Positions 1-9,423 of a stretch of DNA of 64,000 nt are shown here, piece after piece (within the stretch, counting starts at the first letter, position 1; each line of letters begins with the position of its first letter). The translations under genes and the position numbers were made by a program. This stretch comes from Dictyobacter aurantiacus (GTDB lineage: Bacteria; Chloroflexota; Ktedonobacteria; Ktedonobacterales; Ktedonobacteraceae): positions 1,488,001-1,552,000 of the forward strand of contig NZ_BIFQ01000002.1 in the NCBI RefSeq assembly GCF_003967515.1, given 5' to 3'. The notes beneath the pieces were generated by a model. That model did not search any database and was not told the origin of the DNA. It saw nothing but the letters and a program-made list of their open reading frames with translations.

Positions 1-1
1 C

Positions 2-421
2 AGCAAATGGAACTCCAACCTGGCCGGTATCTTGCAGGCGCGCGGCGAACTGGCCGAGGCGGCCAGGTGTATCCGTACCGCCTTCTCGGTGGCCCGCTCG
101 ATGCAAAACGCGCCATCGATCGGCCAGGCACTGGTCGCCCTGGCCAATATACGCCTGGCGCAGGCAACGGCCGTCCAGGGTGATGAGCGCAAGCGTGCCC
201 ATCTATTGTGCCGCGCGCAGAAAGATATCGAGCGTGCGATGAAGCTGGAGGTTGAGGCTGAGACCCGCATGAAGGGGCAGCTTGTCCTGGCGCAGATTAC
301 CTTGATGCGTGGTCAGCAGCAGGAGGCCAGGCAGGCGTTTGCGGCGATTATGGAGGAGGCAAGAAGCACAGAGCATCTGCAGATCGTGGAGAAGGCCGAA
401 CAGTGGCTCGCACAGGCATAG
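2..421 (+). CDS. TPR-like helical protein, C-terminal fragment
   Basis: The reading frame is open from base 2 to the stop at 421, so this is the C-terminal end of a longer protein that starts outside the window. The TTG at 32 is probably internal. The visible part is Ala-, Arg- and Gln-rich and helical. Repeated segments such as AARCIRTAFSVA, ALVALANIRLAQA and GQQQEARQAFAAIM have tetratricopeptide-like spacing. Such tails are common in regulatory ATPases and cyclases, where they mediate protein contacts, but the catalytic part is not visible, so no function is assigned. It is convergent with the PP2C gene that follows. Confidence 0.6.
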   Translation, partial: SKWNSNLAGILQARGELAEAARCIRTAFSVARSMQNAPSIGQALVALANIRLAQATAVQGDERKRAHLLCRAQKDIERAMKLEVEAETRMKGQLVLAQITLMRGQQQEARQAFAAIMEEARSTEHLQIVEKAEQWLAQA

Positions 422-545
422 CGTGGCGGGTTGCAGGAGCGCGTCGTGTCTCCCACCGATCGCCGAACAGCGTGTTTTTCAGGTTGAGAGCATGGTCACT
501 GCGGTTTTTTGATCGATATACTTTGATATGTGTGATCGACGAGAG

Positions 546-1448
546 CTATCTTTGATAAACGCGTGCCACGATAGCTGTGATATTATCGATGCCACCCTGG
601 GCATTGGCATACTCTACCAGGCGATAGACGCTCTCCTGCGGGCCAAACTGTTCGACAATACTGGTCAATTCCTGATCATTGATCATGCCGCACAGTCCAT
701 CACTACAGAGGACCAGCGCATCGCCCTCTTCGACCTGTTCCACAAAGATATCGACTTCAACCTCTGGAAAGGGACCGAGGGAGCGAGTAATAATGTTGCG
801 CATAGAATGCATTTGCGCCTCTTCTTCGGTCATCTGCCCCAGGCGAACCTGTTCCGCGACCCAGGAATGGTCCTGTGAGATCTGTCGCACCTGTCCATGC
901 CGGACCAGATAGGCGCGGCTATCCCCGACATTGGCGATATAGGCAACGTTGCCGCGTAGGACCGCGACCACACACGTGGTTCCCATGCCACTGTGCTGAG
1001 CATTTTCTGTCGCGCGTTGATAAATAGTTGCATTGGCATAGCGAATTGCACGTATTAAGCTGGCGGGAACATCGGCATCGGCATCCTGGTAGTAGAGTGT
1101 GCAGACAGAATCGACGGCAATCTCGCTGGCAACTTCACCGGCCGCATGTCCTCCCATGCCATCGGCCACGATAAATAAGGCACCTTTGTGTTCTAATAAC
1201 TGCTGATCTTTGGGGATAATATAGGCAACGCTATCCTCATTATGCTGACGTTTGCGTCCAACATCGGTGCGTTGCGCCACGTTGAGGGCCAGGGGACGTG
1301 TTTTTTGCCCACGCTTTTGCTGCGCCGTGACAGGGGCGGTAGATGATCGCATAAACAGTTGCCGAACTCGCGAACCCACGCTCTGTCTCTGTTCTTTCTG
1401 TGGCGATGTGGATAGGTCATGAATGGTATGTGAAGGAAATATCTCCAT
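546..1448 (-). CDS. PP2C-family serine/threonine phosphatase
   Basis: 300-residue soluble protein phosphatase that removes phosphate from Ser/Thr using two metal ions. Residues 1-60 are a basic, low-complexity leader. The catalytic domain follows with all expected motifs: HNED (about 69-72), VADGMGGHAAG (about 94-104), GMGTT, NVGDSRAYL, LCSDGLCGM and GGIDNITAIV. The length fits stand-alone bacterial PP2C enzymes, which usually counteract Hanks-type kinases. No signal peptide or membrane segment is seen, so it is cytoplasmic. The start is supported by GGAGAAG just upstream. The long upstream spacer carries a 33-bp palindrome. A second, membrane-anchored PP2C lies at 7179-9182. Confidence 0.9.
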   Translation of the reverse strand: MEIFPSHTIHDLSTSPQKEQRQSVGSRVRQLFMRSSTAPVTAQQKRGQKTRPLALNVAQRTDVGRKRQHNEDSVAYIIPKDQQLLEHKGALFIVADGMGGHAAGEVASEIAVDSVCTLYYQDADADVPASLIRAIRYANATIYQRATENAQHSGMGTTCVVAVLRGNVAYIANVGDSRAYLVRHGQVRQISQDHSWVAEQVRLGQMTEEEAQMHSMRNIITRSLGPFPEVEVDIFVEQVEEGDALVLCSDGLCGMINDQELTSIVEQFGPQESVYRLVEYANAQGGIDNITAIVARVYQR

Positions 1449-1607
1449 TATGCTTCTCCAATTCCAATCATTGATAAAAAATACATGCCTGGATCCTGCT
1501 ATACCATCTATTTATAGAACGTTTGCAGCTGTCTCTCTCATTTTCATTAAGAAGAATAGGCACTGGAAACATGCGCTTTTTGTTGCCGCCATGATCTTCT
1601 TATAGTA

Positions 1608-1640
1608 TCGCGTAAATCCTGTTAAACAGGATTTACGCGA
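1608..1640. promoter_or_regulatory. 33-bp near-perfect palindrome (candidate operator or hairpin)
   Basis: Two 16-base arms (1608-1623 and 1625-1640) are perfect reverse complements around a single central A. The core is CGTAAATCCTG/CAGGATTTACG. It lies about 160 bases upstream of the PP2C start on the minus strand. The stem is too AT-rich for a typical terminator, although a short T-run follows at 1646-1650 on the plus strand. An operator for a dimeric regulator is the other reading. Confidence 0.5.
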
Positions 1641-1908
1641 AGCCTCTTTTTACAAGTATACTCTCCAATTCAAGTTGAGCATGTTCAATTTGCTGCCAAC
1701 GGTAGAAGAGGACAGTTGCTTAATTAGCCCTATATCGTATTCTTTGCTGATGCTGTCTGCATGAGATATTTACATAGGTTATTTACGTTCTATTTTATAG
1801 TATAAGGACGTAAATTTGTATACTTCAATAAACATAAAGTACTACGTCCGTAACAGACATTCACCACTTAGGTACCCTTCATATCTGGGCACGTGAGCGC
1901 CCCCACAT

Positions 1909-1931
1909 GGGCGTCCGCGCAGCGGACGCCC
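1909..1931. repeat. GC-rich hairpin, GCGTCCGC-type
   Basis: A 10-bp perfect stem (1909-1918 with 1922-1931) closes on a GCA loop. The same core, GCGTCCGC-GCA-GCGGACGC, recurs at 45372-45392, which marks it as a dispersed repeat and not a gene-specific site. Confidence 0.7.
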
Positions 1932-1934
1932 GGA

Positions 1935-1994
1935 TCTGTAGTATGGTGGTGCCAGGGGGCGCATCCGCGCCCCCTGGCACCACCATACTACAGA
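1935..1994. repeat. 28-bp-stem perfect inverted repeat
   Basis: The arms 1935-1962 and 1967-1994 are perfectly complementary around the loop ATCC. The core is GGGGGCGC-ATCC-GCGCCCCC. It begins a set of tandem ~106-bp units extending to 2200. It is not next to a gene end, so terminator function is unlikely. Confidence 0.8.
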
Positions 1995-2200
1995 CCTGTA
2001 AGAGCAGGACCATGCATGTGTTAGATTACGGTACGCTCTGGCTGTATGTGTTGAGACATCGGTGGCGCATCCGCGCCCTCTGGCACCACCATACTACAGA
2101 CCTGTAAGAGCAGGACCATGCATGTGCTAGACTACGGCACGCCCTGTCTGTATGTGTTAGAGGTCGGGGGCGCATCCGCGCCCCCGACCTCTAACACATA
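1958..2200. repeat. Tandem imperfect ~106-bp repeats, third unit partial
   Basis: The segment from 1958 to about 2052 recurs from 2064 to about 2158 with a handful of substitutions. A third start of the unit (GGCGCATCCGCGCCCCC) appears at 2169. Each unit opens with the GCGC-ATCC-GCGC core. The last one closes as a 23-bp perfect hairpin (2151-2173 with 2178-2200). No open reading frame is supported here. Confidence 0.75.
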
Positions 2201-2780
2201 TAACCCCCTTGAGCACTCAGGTGTTGTAAACGGTGAACATTTAGGTCGCGGCAGGTGATGAGTTTGAGTGCCGGGATGCTGTATATAGTAGTATGTCACG
2301 ATTTCAACGTAGTGCCCCTGATTTGAAAGGACGCCGGATCAGTTTGAGAGGCTGCCAGAACGGGTGGAGGGCATGGGGCCATAATGAGATCGCACATGGT
2401 CGCTGTGGTTGTTATGCATGCGAAAAGATGATACGGCGTCCAAAAATTGTGCAATGCCTTGGCTGAAAATAGCGTGTACTGCGTCCAAAAATGTAATGGC
2501 TTTATGGTTTCGCTCTGCTAGCAATCACAGGCAATTTGTAGAAGAAATTGCCTCATGCCAGGGTTACATTTAGGTATACTTTTGGCAGGGTGTGTGATAG
2601 AGAACTTGAGAAGTGTACTGGGATTACCGGAGAGTAGTAGAGCTACTTTCTCGTAAAACATCAAACGGTATACCGCTTCCTACCGCCTTATGCTTTTTGA
2701 GCTCCTGGTTGTCATCTGGCCGCGCTCTAGCTGGATTGGCCCTCATACACCCCCGAATTCTGTTTCCTGAACTGGCTTGT
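2201..2780. other. Non-coding spacer upstream of the EamA gene
   Basis: No convincing gene is visible in either strand. The motif GCGTCCAAAAAT occurs twice (about 2430 and 2485). The region presumably holds the promoter for the four-gene unit starting at 2791, but no strong -10/-35 pair could be singled out. Confidence 0.5.
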
Positions 2781-2790
2781 GAGGTTTCCT

Positions 2791-4263
2791 GTGAAAAAAT
2801 TAAAGGTGCTGGCCGGAATCGCTTTCGCGCTGAACACGTTCCTCTTTGGTTCCTACTATTCAGTTGGCAAAGAGATGCTGGGACGTGTTGATCCTATTGT
2901 CTTTACTTTTTTCACCATGATGACACTGGTTCCTCCGGCCATTTGTATATTGATTCTTTCGCGGCGGCACATTACACGTAGCGCGGTCAGGAGCGGCTTT
3001 TTGCTGGGAACCTGCCTGTGCCTGGGGTTGTTTTCCCTGGCTGTCGCCCTCAAATATAACAGCGCGACTGGTACCGCTTTCTTCCCCTCTCTGAATGGAT
3101 TGCTGGCGGCCATCTTTACCTGGCTCTTTTTACGCCAGCCGATCAGTAAGGCCACCTGGTTTGCCGGGATCGTTTCGGTGAGTGGTGCCATCTTGTTGAT
3201 GGCCAATGCATCGATGGGTGGGGCACGCGGGGCGCTGATCGCCTTTATCGGCGGACTGCTCTGCACGCTGTACGTCTTCCTGGCCGACCACGAGCAAAAG
3301 GACCAGGCGGCATACTGGCCGCTCTTTGGTATCGAGCTCTTGACGATGGGACTGTGGGCCAATCTGCTGGCCCTGCTTTTTGGCGACTGGAATGTGATGC
3401 ACTTCTCGATGCCCTGGGATATGGGGATCGTCCTCTACATCGGACTCGGCACGATTTTTCTGCCCACCCTGTTCACGGTGGTATTGCAGCGCTATATCTC
3501 GCCGGTCACAGTCTCATTCATTTATATCCTGGAACCGATCTTTGGTACCCTTGTCGCCTATCTCTATCTGCATGAGGTGGTGTCGTTGGATGGATACCTG
3601 GGTGGCCTGCTGGTCGTGGTCGGCGTGCTGATCCATACCTGGGGGACCGTTGAGCGGCCGCGCATCCAGGCGCAATCGCAGCCCCGCCAGCAGCTCCAGC
3701 AGTCCTGGTTTCAATCCTTTATCTATCCACTGATCTGTTGTGTGTTGGGCGCCTGTATTGTACTCAAGGTGGCCGGTTTTCCACCCGCCGTCTGGCTGGA
3801 CCTCTACCGTGACTGGCCACAACTACCGGTGTTGCTGCATAGCGGACAGCGCATGGAAATGCTCCTGCTACTCGCTCAATCCGCGTGCTGGCTGGTGGCC
3901 TGGCTGGCCCTGATTGTACTGGGATTGCTGATCTTCTACCGGGTAGGCAGCAAGCTATTCGCATCCAATAGCGCCCCTCTCGTGGAACACGATATGCGCA
4001 CCCTGAGGCAGATGGGATATACGCAGCACGCGCAGAACACGATAGCCATCCCGGTTATCAACGCAGAGCTCTTACAACCACGACGTACCCACCGACCAGT
4101 GCGACTGGCGCACATTGAGCCGGTAGATGATCAAATATATGAAGCTCCAACACATGTCCCCGGTCGACGTACTATGGTAGCGCAGCGACGGAAGTATCGA
4201 GATGTAGAGCAGCACTGGTCCTGGGGGGACGAGCATGGAGCCATGGAAGCGAGAAAAAGATGA
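2791..4263 (+). CDS. EamA/DMT-family transporter with C-terminal extension
   Basis: Integral membrane protein of about 490 residues. Residues 1-300 carry the ten hydrophobic helices of the drug/metabolite transporter superfamily, with GTAFFPSLNGLLAAIFTWLF in the first EamA repeat and YISPVTVSFIYILEPIFGTL in the second. The family exports or exchanges small metabolites, and the substrate cannot be read from the sequence. An unusual 190-residue tail adds two further hydrophobic helices and a basic cytoplasmic end. The GTG at 2791 is preferred over the one at 2779 because GAGGT sits 6 bases upstream of it. The stop overlaps the next start in ATGA, which implies translational coupling. Confidence 0.8.
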   Translation: MKKLKVLAGIAFALNTFLFGSYYSVGKEMLGRVDPIVFTFFTMMTLVPPAICILILSRRHITRSAVRSGFLLGTCLCLGLFSLAVALKYNSATGTAFFPSLNGLLAAIFTWLFLRQPISKATWFAGIVSVSGAILLMANASMGGARGALIAFIGGLLCTLYVFLADHEQKDQAAYWPLFGIELLTMGLWANLLALLFGDWNVMHFSMPWDMGIVLYIGLGTIFLPTLFTVVLQRYISPVTVSFIYILEPIFGTLVAYLYLHEVVSLDGYLGGLLVVVGVLIHTWGTVERPRIQAQSQPRQQLQQSWFQSFIYPLICCVLGACIVLKVAGFPPAVWLDLYRDWPQLPVLLHSGQRMEMLLLLAQSACWLVAWLALIVLGLLIFYRVGSKLFASNSAPLVEHDMRTLRQMGYTQHAQNTIAIPVINAELLQPRRTHRPVRLAHIEPVDDQIYEAPTHVPGRRTMVAQRRKYRDVEQHWSWGDEHGAMEARKR

Positions 4264-6257
4264 AGAAAAATGATGCGGGCGATTTCAGCGTGCTCTATGT
4301 GGAACCGACCGATGACAGGGCAGAGCTCTTCCCGGTGATCGCTGAACAAAAGAAGCCGATCGTATTGATGCTGGCCGAGCAGGTACAGACCTTCCAACGC
4401 CCGGATGATTTTACCGTGCTGAAGCATATTAAGCGTCAGTATGATCTGACGATCATTTTTGTGATTGCTCATAGCGCGCAGCAGGCGCAGCTGGCATCCC
4501 GGAATGGCTTTCCAGCCTATCAGTCTATGGAGGGCCTGGTCCAGGCTGTGAAAGCCGGCCAGTTCACTCGCCAGCGCACCCTGGCCCGTTCCACCGTTCC
4601 TCTGTCGCCAAAACAAGATATGAAGGCGATGGGGATAGCGAACAGGAACACGCTGCCGCTGGGATCAAAAGGGCAGCCCGCTGGTTCTGCAGAACCGATC
4701 ACCGGGCCCACAAAGAGCATACAGCCATCACCGCTGGCAGATATACCTTTTCCGATCCATGAAGAGGTTCCGACATTTGCTCCCACCCCGCAGCTTACGT
4801 TTAACAGGGAGACGCCGCGGCCCCTGCCGCCGGTGAGGCCGCAGCAGAGGATATCACAGCCGTTGCCGGCGCGCCCGCAGCTCCAGCAGCAGAGGATATC
4901 ACAGCCCTTGCCACCGGTAAGGCCACAGATATCGCAGCCCTTGCCGCCTATCGAGCCGCCGCTGCCACAGTCTCCCCCGCCACCTGTGCGGCCACCCAGG
5001 CAGCATCCCCGGCGCATGCCCGCTGTCTTTGCTGTGATTACCATGGCGCTGATCCTGGCGATTATTGGCTCATTCCTGGTGTTCTCTCACTCATTCCAAT
5101 CGATCGCTTCGCAGACGGCGGCCCCGACCAGTATTGGGCGCCTGGCCTTTACCAGCAGCGGCCAGCTTAACGAAAGCAGCAGCCAGGGTATTGCTGATCA
5201 AGTGGTGCTGGATGTACACAATCTGCCCGCACCGGCGGCCGGGAAGAAATATTATGCGTGGTTGCTGGGCGATAAAAATCAGAACGATCCCACCTCCATC
5301 GCGTTGGGAGCGCTCAATATCAATAATGGGAGCGCGCACCTGTTTTACGCCGGAGATGCGCAGCACTCCAATCTCCTCCTGCAGTCCAGTCGCGTCCTGG
5401 TTACCGAGGAGGATGCGACCATGCCGCCGCTGTCGCCCTCGGTGGATATGCATAACTGGCGCTACTATGGAGAATTTTCCAGTACGCCGATCAAGGCCGC
5501 CGATAATACCAAAAATTATAGCTACCTGGATCATCTGCGCCATCTACTGGCCGCCGATCCTACACTGGATGAGCTTGAACTGCCCGGTGGGCTCAATGTC
5601 TGGCTGTATAACAATACGGGAAAACTCGTTGAATGGACCACCAGCATGCGAGAGACCTGGCAGGGCACCAAGGATAGTGAGTTTATTCGTCGTCAGACGC
5701 TGCGCGTCCTGGCCTATCTGGATGGAACCACCTATCTGTATAAAGATCTGCCGCCCAAATCACCACTGCTGGTAAATGAGCGACTGGCGCGAGTCGGACT
5801 GGTGAACGTTGCGGGTCCCAACCAGCAGCCGCCAAGCTATATGGATCACATTGAGCATCATATGAGCGGCCTGCTGGAGGCGGATAACACCTCGACGGCC
5901 CTGCGGAAGCAGATCAATGATCTCTCAACATCCCTGGATAATATCAACTTCTGGCTGGGCAAGGTGCGACAGGATGCGCAGAAAATCGTCAAGATGGACG
6001 ATAACCAGTTGAAGCAGCCAGGAACGCTCACGCTGATCAATGACATGATTGACAATACCAACCATGCTTTCGCCGGTCAGCTGGATCCATCGACCAATCA
6101 GATGCGGCAAGGAGTTACCTGGTTGCACGATAATATGCAGGCTCTGGCCAGCATTGACCTGACCCCGATCAAGCCCGATTCCAGCGGAGTCGTGCCACAG
6201 ATTGTACCCGGCAATATACATCCCAGGGCAATTGTACTGAATACGGCCAAAAGATGA
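4260..6257 (+). CDS. Membrane protein with anti-sigma-K (RskA)-like extracellular domain
   Basis: 665 residues in four parts. Residues 1-110 form an alpha/beta cytoplasmic domain with response-regulator-like alternation (FSVLYVEPTDDR, LTIIFVIAHSAQQAQLA), but no clear phospho-acceptor set was recognised. Residues about 120-250 are a Pro/Gln-rich linker with repeated RISQPLP units. One transmembrane helix lies at about 255-276. The outer part contains LPAPAAGKKYYAWLLGD, typical of RskA-type anti-sigma C-terminal domains, and then a long helical tail. No zinc anti-sigma N-domain is present, so it may be a sensor that borrows the RskA fold and not a true anti-sigma factor. It is translationally coupled to the transporter upstream. 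Confidence 0.6.
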   Translation: MKKNDAGDFSVLYVEPTDDRAELFPVIAEQKKPIVLMLAEQVQTFQRPDDFTVLKHIKRQYDLTIIFVIAHSAQQAQLASRNGFPAYQSMEGLVQAVKAGQFTRQRTLARSTVPLSPKQDMKAMGIANRNTLPLGSKGQPAGSAEPITGPTKSIQPSPLADIPFPIHEEVPTFAPTPQLTFNRETPRPLPPVRPQQRISQPLPARPQLQQQRISQPLPPVRPQISQPLPPIEPPLPQSPPPPVRPPRQHPRRMPAVFAVITMALILAIIGSFLVFSHSFQSIASQTAAPTSIGRLAFTSSGQLNESSSQGIADQVVLDVHNLPAPAAGKKYYAWLLGDKNQNDPTSIALGALNINNGSAHLFYAGDAQHSNLLLQSSRVLVTEEDATMPPLSPSVDMHNWRYYGEFSSTPIKAADNTKNYSYLDHLRHLLAADPTLDELELPGGLNVWLYNNTGKLVEWTTSMRETWQGTKDSEFIRRQTLRVLAYLDGTTYLYKDLPPKSPLLVNERLARVGLVNVAGPNQQPPSYMDHIEHHMSGLLEADNTSTALRKQINDLSTSLDNINFWLGKVRQDAQKIVKMDDNQLKQPGTLTLINDMIDNTNHAFAGQLDPSTNQMRQGVTWLHDNMQALASIDLTPIKPDSSGVVPQIVPGNIHPRAIVLNTAKR

Positions 6258-6329
6258 TGGAACGCCAGAAATCATATACACTCACACTTTGCAATGCTTA
6301 TTGATCGCATGATGATGGGGGAAATGCGC

Positions 6330-7151
6330 ATGAACAGACGTTTGCTGGCTATCACGCTACTCATTATGCTTGTCATTGGCGGTCTGGTGGCAGGACTTTT
6401 TTCTGGCCCCATCCAGAAGGCCCTGACAACGCAGATGACCACTATGAATACGGCACAGGGACAGGCCAGCCCGGCGCTACCCGCTAAAGGCACGCAGCAG
6501 GTCAGGCCAATGCAGACGCCGAATGCCGGTAACATGCAGAATATAACGTCACCGGCGCAGACCAATGTGCTGGCACAGGATACCTTCCAGCGTACCAATC
6601 AGCTGTTCTGGGGCCAGGCCTCCGATGGCCGCAAGTGGCAGGGGGATGCCAATACCTCGAAGGTCTTCTCGATTGTCGGATCCACCGGTCAGATCGCCAA
6701 TGGGCAGGGGACGGTCAACGCTGTGCTGGGTCCGGTGAGCGATAATGCCAACGCTCTGTTAAGCGGGTCCGTCAATCAATTCGGCAACGGAGTGAACCTG
6801 GGTGTCCTGTTGCGCTGGACCGATGGACACAACTGGTATAAAGCTCTCATTGATGGCGAGCATTTAAGCATTTTAAAACGGGTCAATGGCCAATCTACCC
6901 AGGTACGTACAGTGCCCTTTCAGGCACAGAATGGCAGGGTCTACACCATTCGTTTTCAAGCTATTGGCGCCATGCTCTTCGCGAAGGCGTGGCGAGCCGA
7001 TCTCCCAGAACCTGCGCGCTGGATGATTACCCTTTCTGATCCTGATTTAAAAAATGGGCAGGCCGGCTTACGCGTGGTCATCCAGCCAACCACCGTCATG
7101 AGCATTACCTCATTTCAAGCGGTGCCTGCCACAATGGGAAATGATGTATAG
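6330..7151 (+). CDS. Membrane-anchored LamG/concanavalin-like protein
   Basis: About 273 residues. The ATG at 6330 is preferred over 6294 because GGGGGA lies 7 bases upstream of it. A basic N-terminus (MNRRLL) and a single hydrophobic helix (residues 4-25) anchor it to the membrane. A Thr/Gln/Pro-rich spacer follows. The C-terminal 180 residues (from DTFQRTNQLFWGQASDG) look like a jelly-roll LamG/DUF1080-like module, with GVLLRWTDGHNWYKALIDG and YTIRFQAIGAMLFAKAW. Such modules bind carbohydrate or cell-wall ligands outside the cell. It is the third gene of the unit. The binding role is inferred from the fold alone. Confidence 0.6.
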   Translation: MNRRLLAITLLIMLVIGGLVAGLFSGPIQKALTTQMTTMNTAQGQASPALPAKGTQQVRPMQTPNAGNMQNITSPAQTNVLAQDTFQRTNQLFWGQASDGRKWQGDANTSKVFSIVGSTGQIANGQGTVNAVLGPVSDNANALLSGSVNQFGNGVNLGVLLRWTDGHNWYKALIDGEHLSILKRVNGQSTQVRTVPFQAQNGRVYTIRFQAIGAMLFAKAWRADLPEPARWMITLSDPDLKNGQAGLRVVIQPTTVMSITSFQAVPATMGNDV

Positions 7152-7178
7152 AGAGATGCATATGGTAGAGCTACTGAT

Positions 7179-9182
7179 ATGTACCACAGTAACGTAACAC
7201 ATGATCGAGCAAGAAAGTCTGGATGGCATATGATGATCGAGAATCTAAAAGAGGCATATACACATCAGCGCCGGGTCAAGATAGCAGCGTTTTTGGGCCT
7301 GTGTACCAGTAGTCTCCTGCTGACGATCTGTTCGGGAGGCTTCCCACCATGGGCATGGCGCTTCCTGTTTCAGGTGTTACCACAGATTCCTGTCCTGTGG
7401 CAGGCCCAGGGTGCGGCTATCTTCTTACCACTGTTTGGACTCTGCTTGCTTTCGCTGGCGCTGCTCATCTTATGGCTGACCATTATCATCTTGCTGGTAA
7501 AGGTATCGAAGCATATCTGGAATGATTTTACGGATCACCGATCGTTTGAAGACGATCTGCGCGAGGCCGAGATGCTGGCGGCACAAGCGGCGCCGCAGGA
7601 AGTTGATCAGACGGAGGAAGATCCGGTACCTGTGCCAGCAAGACGCCCCAGGACAACCGCGTCATTAAGCAGCCGCGTGCCACTATCCCAGACAAGTGCC
7701 CCGCAGGCGACCCGCGCGATGACCAGGCCGGAGCCGCGCTCTATCCCGGTACCCATGGCGCATCAGACCGCCTATACGGCCGCGCCAAAGGCGGTTGGCG
7801 CCGTCAACTTCCCCGGACTGACCTATCCCACGCCGATATTGCGCCAGGGTGATCAGGGGGCGTCAACAGTCAGCGTCCGGCGCACTACTGATTTACGTCA
7901 GCCGGACCCAATGCCGTCTCGACCGGTGGAGTTTTCACGACCTGTCACGCAGTCTGTCAGGGCGGTTCGCCAGCAACTGCGCATCGTGCCGCCCATTGAG
8001 CCAGATGAACCGCTTGATAGCGAAGATGATTTCGAGCAGGACTTTGCCGAGTTGCCGGATGAAACACAGGTTGAGCGGGATCAGCGATCATTTGAGCGAC
8101 AAACGGATGAGGACGAGCTTGACATCGATCTGTGGGAGACCCGACCGGGTGATGTGGATGAAGAGATCGATGTTGAGCAGTATGATGCTGAGGAGGATCT
8201 GGAGGCGACCCTGCCACCTCCTCCCGCTCCCGAACCGCAACAACAGCAGGCGGGCAGAAACCCCTTGAGCGTTGGTGATAGCTTCGACTTTGATCAGCAG
8301 CAATATCAGCCTGTGCGTGCCGCTCGCAAGCCTCGTATCACCACGGAGATCGCGCCGACTCGCTACGTGGTGGGAATTGGACTGGATCCCGGCCTGGCGC
8401 GTAAAGATGCGCCGAATGAGGATAGCATCTTTGCTATTCAGGGGATGCGTGTCACCAACGAAGCATCGAAGCCGGCCGGCCTGTTTATGGTCGCCGATGG
8501 CATGGGAGGGCATGCCAATGGACGAGAGGCCAGCCGCACGGCTATCCATACCATCAGCGACGTCATTGTGCCTGCCCTGCTACGTGACGTCAGCGGTAGC
8601 AATGCCAAAGAGGAAAAGACCCTGTTCCAGGATATGCTCAAAGATGGCGTGCACCGGGCCAATATCGCGCTGTATCGACGTAACCGTGAGATGCCGCGTA
8701 TGATGGGCACCACGCTGACGGCTGCCCTGGTAGTGGATAGGATCGCCTATATCGCCAACGTCGGGGATAGCCGTACCTATCTCTATCGGCCATCTGAGGG
8801 CCTGGTGCAGATCACGCATGACCACTCGGTGGTGGCCCGATTGGTAGAGGATGGTGTTATCACACGTGACGACATCTATACCCATCCACAACGTAACCAG
8901 ATTTATCGCTGTCTGGGTGAGCACGCTTCGGTCGATATCGACTCGTTCGCCATTCCATTGCAGCTCAACGACATTCTGCTGCTCTGTTCGGATGGCCTGT
9001 GGGAGATGGTCCGCGACCAGGCGCTGGAGCGTATTATCGCCTCTTCGGCGCACAATCCCTCGCAGCTCAGTGCCATGCTGGTGCAGGCCGCGCTCAACCA
9101 CGGCGGCGCCGACAATATCAGCGTGATCGCCGTTGGCATCGTCAGCGGCGAGGATGCCGATAACACCAGCTGGATGCTGTGA
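7179..9182 (+). CDS. Membrane-bound PP2C-family serine/threonine phosphatase
   Basis: 667 residues. Three hydrophobic segments lie near residues 36-55 and 74-110. A long acidic, Pro-rich linker spans about 120-390. The PP2C domain occupies about 395-660. The catalytic metal motifs are intact: PNEDS, MVADGMGGHANG, MMGTTLTAALV, NVGDSRTYLYR, LLCSDGLWEMV and GGADNISVIAV. It should dephosphorylate Ser/Thr on proteins at the inner membrane face. It closes a unit whose other members are a transporter, an RskA-like sensor and a LamG-like anchor, so the complex may couple an outside signal to dephosphorylation. The start is uncertain; an ATG pair about 50 bases downstream (near 7229) is an alternative. 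Confidence 0.88.
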   Translation: MYHSNVTHDRARKSGWHMMIENLKEAYTHQRRVKIAAFLGLCTSSLLLTICSGGFPPWAWRFLFQVLPQIPVLWQAQGAAIFLPLFGLCLLSLALLILWLTIIILLVKVSKHIWNDFTDHRSFEDDLREAEMLAAQAAPQEVDQTEEDPVPVPARRPRTTASLSSRVPLSQTSAPQATRAMTRPEPRSIPVPMAHQTAYTAAPKAVGAVNFPGLTYPTPILRQGDQGASTVSVRRTTDLRQPDPMPSRPVEFSRPVTQSVRAVRQQLRIVPPIEPDEPLDSEDDFEQDFAELPDETQVERDQRSFERQTDEDELDIDLWETRPGDVDEEIDVEQYDAEEDLEATLPPPPAPEPQQQQAGRNPLSVGDSFDFDQQQYQPVRAARKPRITTEIAPTRYVVGIGLDPGLARKDAPNEDSIFAIQGMRVTNEASKPAGLFMVADGMGGHANGREASRTAIHTISDVIVPALLRDVSGSNAKEEKTLFQDMLKDGVHRANIALYRRNREMPRMMGTTLTAALVVDRIAYIANVGDSRTYLYRPSEGLVQITHDHSVVARLVEDGVITRDDIYTHPQRNQIYRCLGEHASVDIDSFAIPLQLNDILLLCSDGLWEMVRDQALERIIASSAHNPSQLSAMLVQAALNHGGADNISVIAVGIVSGEDADNTSWML

Positions 9183-9309
9183 AGCACGTGTCTGACGTTT
9201 ATGCATATCGCCTGCGGCCGCCTGTGTTTCGTCCCTGTGGAGCTCAACTGCCCATGTTATGCCAGTGCATAGAGAGCGCATCCACGTCCCTGTTGAGACC
9301 AACAGCCCA

Positions 9310-9363
9310 TGTTATGTTGGTGCATGGAGGGCGCGAATGCGCCCTCCATGCACCAACATAACA
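9310..9363. repeat. 25-bp-stem perfect inverted repeat
   Basis: Arms 9310-9334 and 9339-9363 are perfect complements around the loop GAAT. The core is GGGCGC-GAAT-GCGCCC. A degenerate copy of the left arm precedes it (about 9251-9280). It belongs to the same architectural family as the hairpins at 1935, 2151 and 45326. No T-tract follows. Confidence 0.8.
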
Positions 9364-9423
9364 CACAAATGCGGCCGCGCATGCGGACGCGCGTGCGGGG
9401 CGCCCAGGTCCACCAACACGAAT

